From: Chrysoporthe austroafricana
Lineage: Eukaryota; Ascomycota; Sordariomycetes; Diaporthales; Cryphonectriaceae
DNA: 64,000 bases
Direction of reading: 5' to 3'
NCBI GenBank assembly: GCA_001051155.2
Contig: JYIP02000003.1
Location: forward strand, 5,332,001-5,396,000
Under the pieces are notes generated by a model. The model saw only the letters and a list, made by a program, of their open reading frames with translations. It did no database searches and was not told the origin of the DNA. How positions within the stretch are numbered: the stretch's first letter is position 1; each line of letters begins with the position of its first letter. Position numbers and translations under genes: made by a program. Below are positions 1 to 11,059 of this stretch, piece by piece.

Positions 1-1179
1 AAATGCGCTATATATTTGCCTGTTAAGTTATATAGGTATCTTGATATGCTTTCAGCTTGCTGCTATTGCTAGGCTTAAAGACTTTATAGGTCCGAATGTC
101 TGCTATTCCGTTATAAGCATTTTTCGTCTTTTAGGGCCTTTTGGGTTTGTTTAGGGCTTTGAATTGCTTGTCTTGCAAGTTTTTTAGCTTATTCCGTACT
201 GTATATATATCTTTATCTGTTACGGTTTTCAAAGTCCTTTTGTTAGTATTAAGTATATAGTTTTTTGCTAGTATGGATTTCATATTCTTCTGTTTAGCAT
301 TCTTGCTATTTTACCTTTTTTTCGAAGCAATTTCGAGAAAAGTTACTGGGCAGCCCGATAAGACCAAAATATCCGTTTCGATCGAATCTGACTTTGCAAT
401 AGAGATCTTATTCCTTATAAGCTTTAATAATTAAATATTAATCCCTTTAAGGAAACCAATCGTTTGCTATTTTGGCTGCAAAATATTCTTTGCAATTATT
501 ATAGACATACGAGACCTATGCAATCTGGTAATGCTGGAATAATCTTGTACTAATTTTTTCGTTTTCGTATTTTCTATAGGTATTATCCTGAAACCGAATA
601 TTTCTGAAAACTTTATTAAGTATAAGTCTAAAAATAGCGTATTCCGTATTTTCTGGAAATTCAAAAATTGCATCTATTAATAGGTTCTGGACGTCCTTTC
701 CGTTTTCCGTATCGGAAGTAATAGATTCCTATAAGTCGTTTTGCTATTTGTCCTGGAAAGTTTCTCTTTTGCCAGGATTTGTCGATTCTAGGATTTTGCT
801 AAAAAGTTTTTTTGCCAAGCGGTCTACCCAATATAATTAAGGGTATTTCCTTTTGTCTTTTTCGTATCCTTCTTGCTTAACAATTCCGAATAGTCCGGAA
901 TTGTTATTGGGTAAATAATTGTGCTTGCTAGCAATCTTTCTTAAGGAATTAATAGAGCAATCGGACATAGTATCGGTCCCGATGCTTCCTATTGCTATTT
1001 GCTTTCTTCTTTTTAGTACGTATAAGAACCAATTGCTTTCTTCCTTATCCGAAAGGTATTTCTGGCAATAATTGTCGTAGCAAATAGTCCAATTGAGATT
1101 ATTATGCTTTTTCCTGGAGCCCGGTATTTGCTCTATAAGGCTCTTTTTTGAAAGTTAGTTATCCTTTCGTTAAGCCGCG
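1..1179 (-). pseudogene. Chr-F region between gag knuckle and protease
   Basis: In Chr-A the equivalent stretch (about 21480-22560) separates the gag knuckle from the protease active site. Here it is read on the minus strand with scattered stops. No protease motif is reached before the window ends. The 68-codon open stretch at 467-673 lies within it but shows no domain I recognise. Confidence 0.45.
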
Positions 1180-2160
1180 CTGAAATATTTTTCCTTTAAT
1201 ACGGGCTTCCAATTATTTTTCTTAAGTTATCGGCATTCCCTTGCTATATGCCCTATTTTTCCGCAATTATAGCAATTATAACGGGGTTTTTCCTTGCTAG
1301 GGCTCTTTTGTACCGTATTTAATTTTATAAATCCTGGATAGGTCGTACTATTATATGCAGTATTGCATTAGTAATTACGCTATTATTATTGGGTTTATTA
1401 TAAAAGTTTCCCCGTATTAGCTTGGAATTTAGAACGAAAATGCGCTTATATCTTTTATTTTTCCATTCGTTTCTTATACTATCGGTTATCGATTTTAATT
1501 GCGATTTCAGTATATTCCGAAAATTCTTAAAGCCTATCGATCTTATAAAGTTCGTCCTTAATTTCGTTTTTGAGTCCCGCATAGTACTAGGTTATTATCC
1601 AAGCCGGATTTTAAAATAATTTGGACAAGATGCATTTGAATTCGGCCATATAGGCTAATACTGATTTAGTTTGTCGCAGTCTTATAAATTCTCGTTCTGC
1701 CATTCTAATCTTATCCGGGTTGCCAAAAATTCCTTTAATCATTTGCTCGAATCTATTAAAGTAAGAAAATATCTTAATTGTTTCCATTTTGCATACTGCT
1801 AGATTGCCTTGATTATCCAGATAGTCGCGAAAGAAAGGTTTATACTAAGCTAGGGCTTTGTACTGGAAACGAGTTCTTGCAAAAACGACTTTCTTTTCTT
1901 CAGTATCAAACTAGGAACCGTAATGGGCAAAGTAGGCCTTGTATTAGGTAATGAATCCTTGGAAAGTCTTCTGATTCCCATTATAAGTATTAAGCTTATC
2001 GAGTTTGTATGGTTTATTGGCAATAGCAATTTGAAAGCTTTCTTCCTGGTTTTCAAGTTCTTAGATATATTATTGCAAGGCCGCAATCTGGGTTTGCAAA
2101 GCCTAGAGCGTAATCGGCTGAGAAGAGGACGGTATTGGAATGGGAAGAGCTATCGTATTT
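1180..2160 (-). pseudogene. gag: Chr-F gag (capsid plus zinc knuckle)
   Basis: Gag forms the virus-like particle and binds the element RNA. On the minus strand the retrotransposon gag capsid fold is readable at about 1430-1800: FEQMIKGIFGNPDK, then a tract ending YYAGLKNEIKDELYK and the usual EIAIKIDNR. The zinc knuckle at 1233-1274 reads CYNCGKIGHIAREC, a complete C-x2-C-x4-H-x4-C. This is the only knuckle in the window with all four ligands. A few TAG and TAA codons at Trp or Gln positions break the frame, so it is a pseudogene, though a mild one. The N-terminal limit is approximate. Confidence 0.8.
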
Positions 2161-2205
2161 CCGTATTGCTAAAAGTAAATAATACTGAACCAATCCTTAA
2201 GCAAG

Positions 2206-2214
2206 AATTATTAA
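2206..2214 (-). promoter_or_regulatory. Chr-F self-priming primer-binding site
   Basis: TTAATAATT on the minus strand, two bases inside the LTR end. It matches the reverse complement of the LTR 9-mer AATTATCAA (TTGATAATT) except for one G-to-A in a TpG, a RIP change. The bases differ from those of the other families, yet the pairing holds. Confidence 0.65.
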
Positions 2215-2397
2215 AATATAATAAGTACCCGGATAGCATAAGTACTTAGTATATTAAAGGTTTATATTAAGCAAGGATAATATATAGTATGATTGTCCTG
2301 TATACGGAAATATAGTTTTGGAAATGTTCGGCGACTGTTAAGTATTTACTATCCGTATTGGATATTTCTCGGAATAATACCTAGAGAAATATTTAAA

Positions 2398-2458
2398 TTG
2401 ATAATTGAAAAGCAATTATAAAACTTATCTAATAGTAAGAAATGTCCGATCTTATATA
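2398..2458 (-). promoter_or_regulatory. Chr-F core promoter and presumed RNA start
   Basis: On the minus strand TATATAAG begins at 2458, and AATTATCAA (2406 down to 2398) lies about 50 bases downstream. That 9-mer is the part complementary to the primer site at 2206-2214, so it probably marks the RNA 5' end. Confidence 0.6.
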
Positions 2459-2469
2459 TTCAGCTTTTC

Positions 2470-2603
2470 AGTTCCGAATCGCTTAGCAATTCTGGCAATT
2501 CAGTCGTTCTAATCGCTTAGCGATTCTGGCGACTCAGTCGTTCCAATCGCTTAGCGATTCTGGCAATTCAGTCATTCCAATCGCTTAGCGATTCTGGCAA
2601 TTG
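2470..2603. repeat. 34-bp tandem array in Chr-F U3, four units
   Basis: Units start at 2470 (32 bp), 2502, 2536 and 2570 (34 bp each). Each has the core AATCGCTTAGCGATT, a palindrome with 7-base arms around one T (first unit one base off). The array lies just upstream of the core promoter. Confidence 0.9.
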
Positions 2604-2764
2604 TAACTGGGAAACCCTAATCCTTTGATTATATAATTCTGGATAATCAAATATCCTTATATAAGCGGGTTCCTTGCGCCAGATATTGGATTCGTGCTAC
2701 GTTAGTCCTAGGCCCGCTAGCCCCGCTTGTTCCTATAACTTGAACTATTCGTTAGTTTATAATA

Positions 2765-3092
2765 CTATAGTAATCTATTCGATAGATATCCTGTTCTTAT
2801 ATATCCGGCTTTTCAGTACTGAATCTGGCAGCTCTGGAACAGATCTTCAGATTTTGGATCTGGTAGCTTTGGAACAAATCCCCAGATTCTGGATCTGGCA
2901 GCTCTGGAACAAATCCCTAAATCCTGGATTTAGCAATTCTAGAACAAATCCCCAAATCTTCCCCGCTTTATAACTCTATCCCTAGATTATATAAGCGGGT
3001 AAAGGAAATCCTCTGAATAGAATTATAAGTAAAATGCTTAGCTATTTCCCATTCTTCCCTTATATGCCTTATCCTTTTGCTAAGTTATAATA
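2765..3092 (-). repeat. Chr-E 3' LTR, truncated by Chr-F
   Basis: U3 and the start of R are kept; U5 lies beyond Chr-F, off the window. It aligns with 9724-9951 from CTATAATAATCTATC onward. The edge TAAGTTATAATA is followed by the polypurine tract. It holds four 35-bp units where the 5' LTR has one. Confidence 0.85.
2823..2962. repeat. 35-bp tandem array in Chr-E 3' LTR, four units
   Basis: Units start at 2823, 2858, 2893 and 2928, exactly 35 bp apart, each beginning ATCTGGCAGCTCTGG or a RIP variant. Across unit joins the inverted repeat CCAGAT/ATCTGG recurs. Decay increases toward the last unit. Confidence 0.95.
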
Positions 3093-3182
3093 TTATCCCC
3101 TTTTCAATCGGTTATTATCCTTAATAATTTCTGTAAATAGTCCCGGCTTGTTTGAGTAGCTTATCGTGCTTTCTTAATCAGA

Positions 3183-3722
3183 ATAAATAATAGAATTTCA
3201 AAATTCAAATCTTCCAATCTTTATTTTGACAAATGCAAATAATGTAATTCCCTAATCTTCCGGATTATTCATTACGCTATTATTATGCATCTTTATTCTT
3301 ATTGCGATTGCTTAAAATTAGAAACTTACGCAATATCCAAATAGGATTCGTCCTGTTATTTCAAGTATATTTAGCATAATTAAGCAAGCTGCGATATTTT
3401 GGAATTGACTAATGCCGCAAAGCTTTTGTTCGTATCTAATTAGTTTCAGAAACTGGAAAACGAGATCGAAAGTTTGGAAAATAAGTTAATACGGCTATGG
3501 AAATAGAAGCGGATATAGCGGGAGCGAATGGCTAAGGCATTCCGTTATAGTTTGTCCAATTTTAAGGAACTGGAAAAACTAAAGGCTGAAAAAGCGGCAG
3601 AAGAGAGTTGTAAGGCCGAAGCCGAGCATTGCATTACGGAAATTTTGGTTCTTGAAAGTCCTTTTCCTAAAAGTTTCGATCTGGATATTATTTTGTAATA
3701 ATTTAATCCTAATATCGATTAG
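3183..3722 (+). pseudogene. Antisense coiled-coil ORF of Chr-E
   Basis: A 179-codon frame runs convergent to pol, between the chromodomain and the polypurine tract. The start codon is now ATA (3183-3185), aligned with the ATG of the Chr-D copy; a single TpG-to-TpA change explains it. The terminal stop is TAG at 3720-3722. Codons 89-155 are charged and helical (KLENEIESLENKL, then FKELEKLKAEKA), typical of a coiled coil. PKSFDLD lies near codons 162-168. Internal stops are TAA or TAG at Gln or Trp sites. The start lies 90 bp from the LTR edge. The function is unknown; a nucleic-acid or Gag-binding accessory protein is only a guess. Confidence 0.8.
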
Positions 3723-3759
3723 TTTAATATTAACTTAATTATAAGGTTTAAAGCTATTT

Positions 3760-6700
3760 CGGGTTTCTTTAATCTTTTTTCTAGCTAGCGAATTAGTTAT
3801 TTCTTCTAATAATTCCTAAATGCTTGCTATATATTACTTAAATTACTAATTGGTTCTTAGCTATTTTCGTTTAAATAGTATCTTTTTTATTTGATTAAGT
3901 ATTTTTTATATTTGGTTAGGTTTTTATATTTGAGAATTCGTTCGACCTTGTATTTTAGTTTATTGGATTCGATCTGTATTAATTTGTCCGTTTTGGTTAT
4001 TTTAAATATTAATTCGAAAAATGAAATATAGAATATTGAATGAATTCTTATTTTATAAAGTAATGCTAATTCAAAATTAATATCTGAGATTTTTCTTAGA
4101 ATCCTAAATAGGCCGAATTTCTTATAATCTAATAAGTAGAAAGGTTTTATCGTTTTAATATATTCTTTTTGTCGAATAAAGTAAACTTTATCCTTTTCTT
4201 ATAGGATTAGTCTTTCAATCTTTTTGGAATTAATATATCTTATTATTTTTTCTTATATAAATTTCAATTCTTTCTAAAGTTCTTCTTAAATTTTCTTAAT
4301 TCTTTTAATTCGTTTTTCTATTACTTTTGCATTTGCTCTTAATAATTTATTATAATAAGCTATCGGGTTATAGCCGTAAAATGCATAAAATAGTAATTTC
4401 TTTATTATATTTATATTTGCGCTATTATATATAAATTGTATTAATAATAGCAAATCGACTTAATTATCTTATTCGTAATTTATATAATGCTATAAATATT
4501 GCTTAATAATCTAATTAATTCGTTTTGTTTATTTATCCGTTTGCGAATAGAATGCTATAAATATTTTTTATTATATTCCGAATAGCTTTATAAGTAAAGT
4601 TCAGAAATTGAATGTAAATTTCCTATTTCTATCGAAAATAATTTCCTTAAGCATGCCGTAATTAGCTATAACCGTTCTGAAAAATATATATACGAAATCT
4701 TCCGCTATATTGCTTTCCTTATAAAAAAGGAAATAAGCATACTTGCTTAATTTGCAAACTATTATTAGAATATTATTATACTGTATTTTAATTAAAAGTT
4801 CTTATAAGAAAAGTAGCTTAATAATAAAATCTCAATTAATAGATTGCCAAACCGTTTTCAAAATAAGGAATAATTAGAATAGTCCGTAAGGTTTATAATA
4901 TTCGATCTTATTCTTCTTATAGCTATTGCATTCTTATAAGATTATTTCGATCCTTTTTTTTAATTCTAGAAAATTCCAATATTTTTTAATTCTTTTATAT
5001 ATAACTCTGATTCTTTAATGGCTATATACGAGTGCATTATATATGCGTTTAATATACTTATCTTATTTTTCTATTATTATATTTTCTAATTTTTTTTCAT
5101 TATTGGAAATTCTAATAATCGTATTAAATTCTCTAATTTCGTTTACAAAATTGCTATCTTTATTTTATCGGAAAATATTCTGGAATTTTTTAAGTTTTAT
5201 ATTTTAATAATTTAATTATTTGCTAAATATATTCGTTTTGCCATTTTCGGAACTTTTGCAATAAATAATTTTTAAGTCGAATTATAAAAAAAATTCCGCT
5301 TATCTGATTTATTATCTATTCAGGATTTTTATTATTATAAATATTATTAGATTCTTATAATCGGAATATATTATAATTTAGTATTTTATTCCGATTAAGT
5401 AATGCTGCTATTTTTTAAATGCTTTTATAATTGCTATTAATTCCTTATCCAAAATGCTATAATTGAATTCTGGGCTATTTAATTTCTTTAAGAAATTACT
5501 TATAATTTTAAAGCATTTTTAATTATCTCGTTAATTTAATTATTTTCCGAATATATAATCTGATATATCGGTTTTGACTTTAAATGGCTTATTTAAATTT
5601 GCTTTGCAAAATATTAATTCTAATATAATTCATTTCTTAATTTCGTTAAATGCTTTTTATATTTCTTATATCTATTCGAATTTCTAATTTCTTTTTATAA
5701 GATCTATAAAAAAGCATATAATCTTATTATAATTTCGAATAAATTATCGATAAAAATTAATATAGCCGAAAAATATTTTAATTTCTTTTATTTTTTCCGG
5801 TATAAGCTATTCTTTTATTGCTTAAACTTTATTTTTTTATATATTAATCTTGCTTAATTTTATTATATAACCGAAATAATTAATTTTCTATTAATAGAAA
5901 TAATATTTGCTTAATTTGATTAAGAATTTATTATTTTATAAAATCTAGAATACTTATTATATATATTATTTGTATAATTCAAAATTTTTCGAATAAATAA
6001 AGATATTATCGAAATAAACGATAATAATAATATTTAAGTATTTGCAGAAAACATTATTAATCATTTCTTAAAAAAACGCAAATGCGTTAATTAGTCCAAA
6101 AAGTAAGATTATATACTCAAAATATCCGTAACGAGTTCTGAATGCTATTTTCCAAATATTGTTTTCTTTAATCCGGATATAATAATATCTTTCTTTAAGA
6201 TCAAGCGTAATAAATTAGTTTGTTCTAATTAACTGATCTCGCATCTTTCTTATTAAGGGTAAAGGGTAGCGGTTTTTGATCGTAATATCGTTAAGCTGCT
6301 AGTAATCTATATAAAGTCGTAATTTGCCGTTTTTCTTAAGCATAAATAAAATTGAATATCTTATAAGTAAATATAATTTTCGTATATAACCTCTCTTTAA
6401 GTTCTTATTAATGTATTCCTTAAATATTTTAAGTTTTACTTAATCGAGCTTGTAAATAAAGTAATTTTGCGGTTTTATCCTTTCTTTTAATAGAATTTTA
6501 TAATTAAAAGGGCCGTATTCTAGTAAACCGGTATCAAATTTCCTTTATTATAGCTTCTTAAATTTATAATATTCTTTTAATACGTTCTTGAATTCTAATA
6601 ATAATCTTTCTTTATTTTCTGAAATCTGAAAGAATAAAAAGTATTGCTAAATATATTTTATTTCGCTTGCTTCTTATTGCTATTTTCGGGATTTAATCTT

Positions 6701-7890
6701 TAGGGGTTTTGAATGCTTATCGTTTATTAGCTCGAATTTCTGTTTAGAATCTTTCTATGCTTATTATTTTCGAAACGATATTTCTTTATAGTTTTATAAC
6801 TTATATAGCTTTATAACATTTTGCATTAAATTAACTTTCTATTAATTGCTAATTATTTGAATTTCTAATTTGTCTTTAATTTATGCTTATAAGTTCGAAA
6901 TATTCGTAATCCTTTCTTATTTTCTAGCAAGTTTATTTGCTTTAAAAGTAGATCTAAGCTTGTTTAAATGCATATTTTTGATATTATTCTTAATAATTAA
7001 AACTTTTTTTTCTTTATTAATTATAACTTTCTTAGTAAATATAGCTTATTTTTATAAAATCTAGCCAATAATCTAATCGATTCGAGAATTATGCTTTTTA
7101 AGCCAAAATATTCTTAAGATTAATTCGTATTATATTATATTTATAATATCGAAAATAGTTTTTATTATAAGGCTTTAGATTGAAATAAATAAGTAATTAG
7201 TTTCTATATCGATTATATTAAAATTATATATAACCGCTTTTCCTTTTATAATATTAAGTTTATAAGAATTTTTTTTTTGCATTCAGGAAATCTATTCCCT
7301 ATTAACGATTTCTAGCAAAATAAAATTTCTTTATATGCCGCTATCCAAAAGTACGCCATATCGTTACCCGTTAATATATGCGTTTAATATAATATATTTT
7401 TCATTTTCTTTCGTAATCGCGTATAAGGATTTCGTAATCCTAATCGGCTATTATTCCGTTACAAGCAATCTTTTCCTTTTAGAGTATTCTGGGCTTTTCT
7501 CGTTATTTGCTTTATTAATTTTTATGCTTAATTCTGGCTATATTGCCTTGCCTTTTCGGCTTTCTGCAATTAATACTATTCTTTAGCTTTATTTTGTATA
7601 TAGATAAAGCATATTATAATATAGCATTGCTCTTATATCGTTTTTCTTTATATATACTTCTATAGATAATTATTAAGTAATTCAATATAAGTATTATTAT
7701 TTTCAATATGCAAGACTTTTCTATACTTTTTTCGGGATTTTATAATAAGTTAAATCAATTGGTTTTATTCCCTAATCGGAAACCAATTATATTTGACTTT
7801 TTCGTTAAAATATATCTAGCAATTATAGTAAATATAATATATCCAAGCAAGTTTATAATAATAAGGGTATAAATAACTAATCCTTCTATC
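3760..7890 (-). pseudogene. pol: Chr-E pol (protease, RT, RNase H, integrase, chromodomain)
   Basis: Minus-strand order from high to low: protease LLDSGI with D-S-G kept (7337-7345), reverse transcriptase, RNase H, integrase, and a chromodomain near 3800-3960 (KYKVERILKYK, then KKYLIK). The reverse transcriptase YxDD motif reads YFDN (6005-6010), so one of the two metal-binding aspartates survives, unlike the NN in most other copies here. Dozens of TAA and TAG codons interrupt the frame. Domain limits are approximate and rest on alignment by eye to Chr-A. Confidence 0.75.
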
Positions 7891-7899
7891 TTTTTGAGA

Positions 7900-9480
7900 T
7901 TTGCATTCGCTATTTTGAAACGGGATACTTTAGAAGAGTTCCTATAACATAAGCTTATAAATAAAGTATTTAACTTTCGTATGCTTAGATATCTAGTTAT
8001 CTTGCTTTAATCGTTCTTATTTTTCGTATTAAAAAAACGCTATTTCTATTTTTGTATCGGGCTCTTCTTTTTATATAAGGGTTAATAGATTATCCGGCTA
8101 TTTATTTTGTAAGGCTATTTTTTCAAGCGTAATATTAAATATAAATATTTCTTCCTTTTAAATGCCGAATTCTTTTTTTATTATTATATTTTATCGCTAT
8201 TCGAAATAATAATCGAAAGGAAACCTTTTCAAATCTTCCTCTTTAATATCGAAAGGGTTATTTGAATAGTCGGAATTGCTACTATTTATAGCCGTATCGT
8301 AAATAGAGCTTTTTTTCCCTATAGCGAATTGCTTTTATCTTTTAAGCTTGTATAAGAACTATTCTAAACCTTTTTTCGCTAAGAAATGCAATAAGCAATA
8401 GTCTTAATAGCAAGCTATCCAGCTTATATTGCTATAATTAGGGTCCGCTACTTATTCCGGTAAGATATTATTATTTAGCTAATTGGGTTCTTATCGCTAA
8501 GTAACGTTAATCTATTTTTCTGGAACTGGTTTCCAATCTCGCTTTTTCTTTTCTTAATAGCAATTGCGTACGATATAGCCTTTCTTGCCGCAATTATAAT
8601 AAGTAACTCTTTTGCGTTATTCTTGCATAAGGATATCTAGTTTTATAAATTTAGCATATATTATACTTAAATAAGCTATACTATTCCGGGTTTTCTGCTA
8701 GAACTTGCGTTTTCTTAAATTAGATTAATACTTTAAGGCGCTGCTATAATTCTTTTGTTATTACTAATACTGTTTGTAAAGTCGGTTATCGATACGGACT
8801 GCTTTATTAATAAACTTATTGAGTTTTTCGAATCGGTTTTCTTTATAGAATTCGTCTTTAATTTCTTCTTTAAATCCCGCATAATAAGCATCTATAAAAA
8901 GCTTATCCTTATAGTCCAGATAAGCTATAATTTGCTTGAACTTAGCTATATAGTTTGCGGCTAAGCCAGTCTATCGAAATGCTTCCAATTGCCATACCGC
9001 AATGCGTCTTTCGTCTAGGTTTCCGAAAGTCTTTACGAAAGCTAATTCGAAATTGGCATAGCGTTAAAAAATACGCTTAATATCCTCGGAACGGAATTCT
9101 TCGTTATTATCCAAATAATCGCGGAAAGTTAGTTCTTACTATTGAAAGGCTATTCTTTTAAAGCGACTTCTTGCGAAATCGATCTTGTTATAAATAGTTC
9201 TAAACTGGGTTCCGTAATATTTGAAATAAGCCTTAAGCTATATTAGGAAGGCTTAAAGGTTTCCTCGAATGCTTTTATAAAGCCCAGGCTTATTAAGCTT
9301 GAAAGCTTTAGCTTGCTAGAAAGTACTAAAGCGGATAACTTTATTTTTGATTTCTTTAAGTTATTAGTATAAAGCTACGTTCTGCTATTGGAATTGCTTA
9401 TTAATAAGGATTATCGGGATTTCTTCTTAAAAGCTTTAATTATTGGAAGAAAACAGAATTTAGGGCGCTATCGTATTTCC
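7900..9480 (-). pseudogene. gag: Chr-E gag
   Basis: The capsid segment is clear at about 9000-9090 on the minus strand (RYANFELAFVKTFGN, then RIAVWQL). The zinc knuckle at 8570-8611 reads YYNCGKKGYIVRNC: the first Cys and the His have both become Tyr, by TGT-to-TAT and CAT-to-TAT, both RIP contexts. Several stops. Limits are approximate; the tract between the knuckle and protease is included. Confidence 0.7.
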
Positions 9481-9523
9481 TGATATTGCTTAAAGGGTAT
9501 ATACTAAACCGTTTTTGAATAAG

Positions 9524-9532
9524 AATCGTAAA
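9524..9532 (-). promoter_or_regulatory. Chr-E self-priming primer-binding site
   Basis: TTTACGATT on the minus strand, two bases inside the LTR. It matches the reverse complement of the LTR start AGTCGTAAA but for one C-to-T. Confidence 0.65.
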
Positions 9533-9534
9533 AA

Positions 9535-9951
9535 TATTATAAATGCTATAATATCTTTAAAATAAACTGTATAATTAAAAGGTTTATATTAGCAAAGATA
9601 GTATTAAATACTACTTTGAATACCGAAAAACGTATTTTAAATAGATATTCGCAATATTCATAAGCCAATATAGCTATTCCTGAAATATAAGTAGAGTCCT
9701 AATAGTACTTAGATTTACGACTGAAAAGCTATAATAATCTATCCGGTAAATGTCTTATTCTTATATATCCGGCTTTTCAGTATTAAATCTGGCAGCTCTA
9801 AAATAGATCCTTAAATCCTTCCCGCTTTATAACCCTATCCTTAAATTATATAAGCGGGTAAGGAAAGTCTTCTGAATAGGGTTATAGGTAAAGTGCTTGG
9901 CTATTCCCTATTCTTCCCTTGCATGCTTTATCCCTTTGCTAAGTTATAATA
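9535..9951 (-). repeat. Chr-E 5' LTR (417 bp)
   Basis: Edges TATTATAAATG and GTTATAATA give the family's inverted termini. The element-strand core promoter reads CTGAAAAGCCGGATATATAAG, followed by AGTCGTAAA. It has one 35-bp U3 unit. Its length equals that of the solo LTR at 50742-51158. Confidence 0.9.
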
Positions 9952-9957
9952 CTTGTC

Positions 9958-10417
9958 TATTATAAACGCTATAGCAATCTTAGGATAAACTATAAGGTTA
10001 AAGGGTTTATATTAGCAAAAGCAATGCTAAATATAGCTTTAAATACCGGAAACTTATTTAGCAAATATTCGCAATATTTACAAGCTTATAAGGCTATCGC
10101 TTAAATATATAATAGGGTTTAAGTAATACTTAAATTTACGACTGAAAAGCTATAAGGATTTAATTAATAAATATCCTTTTCTTATATACCTAGCTTTTCA
10201 TTCGTTAGATTTACCGGGTTTATTAAATCTAAAGCAAATCTCTACATCTTAAATCTGCCGGATTTATAACAAATCCTTAAATCCCGCTTCCTTTATAGCC
10301 CTAACTCTGGGTTATATAAGCGATTGCGGAAATTCTTATAAGAAAGGCTAGCAGCAAAGCGTTCTATTAAACTCCTTTTCCTTACTATACGGTTTAGTCC
10401 TTTATTAAATTATAATA
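9958..10417 (-). repeat. Chr-D 3' LTR (460 bp)
   Basis: Starts TATTATAAACGC and ends TTATAATA on the plus strand; the next bases (10418-10430) are the polypurine tract read backwards. R contains AGTCGTAAA on the element strand. Confidence 0.9.
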
Positions 10418-10507
10418 TTATCCCTTTTCCTATCGATTATTATTCCCAATAATCTTTCGTAAGTAATCTAATTTGCAAAGGCATATTGTTATGCCTTTCT
10501 AATTAAG

Positions 10508-11047
10508 ATGCTCAATAGAATTTCGAAATCGAGATTTTCTAATCCTCGTTTTAATAAGAATAAGTAACGGGAATCTTTAATTTTTCGAATTATTCATTAT
10601 GCTATTATTATGCAACTCTATTTCTATTATAACCGTTTTAGTTTGGAATCGTATGCAATTTCCAAATAAAATTCGTCCTATTATCTTAAATGCGTTTAAT
10701 ATAACTGGTCGAGCTGCGATATCCTAAAACCGATTAATATTACGGAACTTTCTTTTATATTTAACTAGTTTCAAAAACTGAAAAATGAAATTAAAGGCTT
10801 AAAAGACAAACTAATAAAGTTGCAGAAATAGAAACGAATATAGCGGGAACGGATAGCCCGGGCCTTCCGTTATAGCTTATTCAATCTTAAAGACTTGGAA
10901 TGGCTAGAGAAAGAAAAAGCCGAAAAAGAGCGCTATAAAGCCGAGGCTAAGTATTGCATTTCGGAAGTTTTAATTCCTAAAAGCCTTTTTCCCAAGAGTT
11001 TTGATCTGGATACTGCTTTGCAATAATTTGGTTTCGATATCGATTAA
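10508..11047 (+). pseudogene. Antisense coiled-coil ORF of Chr-D
   Basis: This copy keeps the ATG (10508-10510), which fixes the start for the family, and the terminal TAA after FGFDID (11045-11047), giving 179 codons with no net indel against Chr-E and Chr-C. It begins MLNRISKSRF. The middle reads RFSLESYAISK, then a charged helix (KLKNEIKGLKDKLIKL) and FNLKDLEWLEKEKAEKE. It ends PKSFDLDTALQ. Internal TAA and TAG fall at Gln or Trp sites. It lies 90 bp from the LTR edge and converges on pol. Function unknown. Confidence 0.82.
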
Positions 11048-11059
11048 TCCGCTATTGAC

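Larger units (their letters stand above)
1..2764 (-). mobile_element. Chr-F: 5' part of a Ty3/gypsy chromovirus, cut by window start
   Basis: Minus-strand element read from its 5' LTR (2217-2764) into gag and the gag-protease spacer; the rest lies before base 1. It has landed inside the 3' LTR of Chr-E: the Chr-E LTR resumes at 2765 in mid-R. It is less mutated than most of the window, with several TGG, CAT and TGC codons kept, so it is a fairly late insertion. The 5-bp duplication expected at 2765-2769 (CTATA) cannot be checked because the other end is outside the window. Confidence 0.85.
2217..2764 (-). repeat. Chr-F 5' LTR (548 bp)
   Basis: High end reads GTTTATAATA on the plus strand, which is TATTATAAAC on the element strand and matches the terminal inverted repeat of the other families. 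The low end abuts the primer site at 2206-2214. U3 holds four 34-bp repeats (2470-2603), followed by TATATAAG and the presumed RNA start. The exact 3' edge is uncertain by a base or two because the terminal repeat is degraded there. Confidence 0.75.
2765..9951 (-). mobile_element. Chr-E: Ty3/gypsy chromovirus, 7.2 kb, RIP-mutated
   Basis: On the minus strand: 5' LTR 9535-9951, primer site 9524-9532, gag, protease, reverse transcriptase, RNase H, integrase, chromodomain, convergent antisense ORF, polypurine tract AAAAGGGGATAA (3104 down to 3093) and a 3' LTR cut by Chr-F. It is inserted in ORF-T; its duplication should be CTTGT (9952-9956), but the other end is off-window. Stops are dense throughout. 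Confidence 0.9.

Noticed and set aside
2470..2962. CRISPR-like array from 34-35 bp repeats
   Set aside because: Units are contiguous with no spacers and lie inside LTR U3.
2674..2973. 99-codon plus-strand frame with internal repeats as a repeat protein
   Set aside because: It spans the join of two LTRs and the 35-bp array; the peptide repeats merely mirror it.
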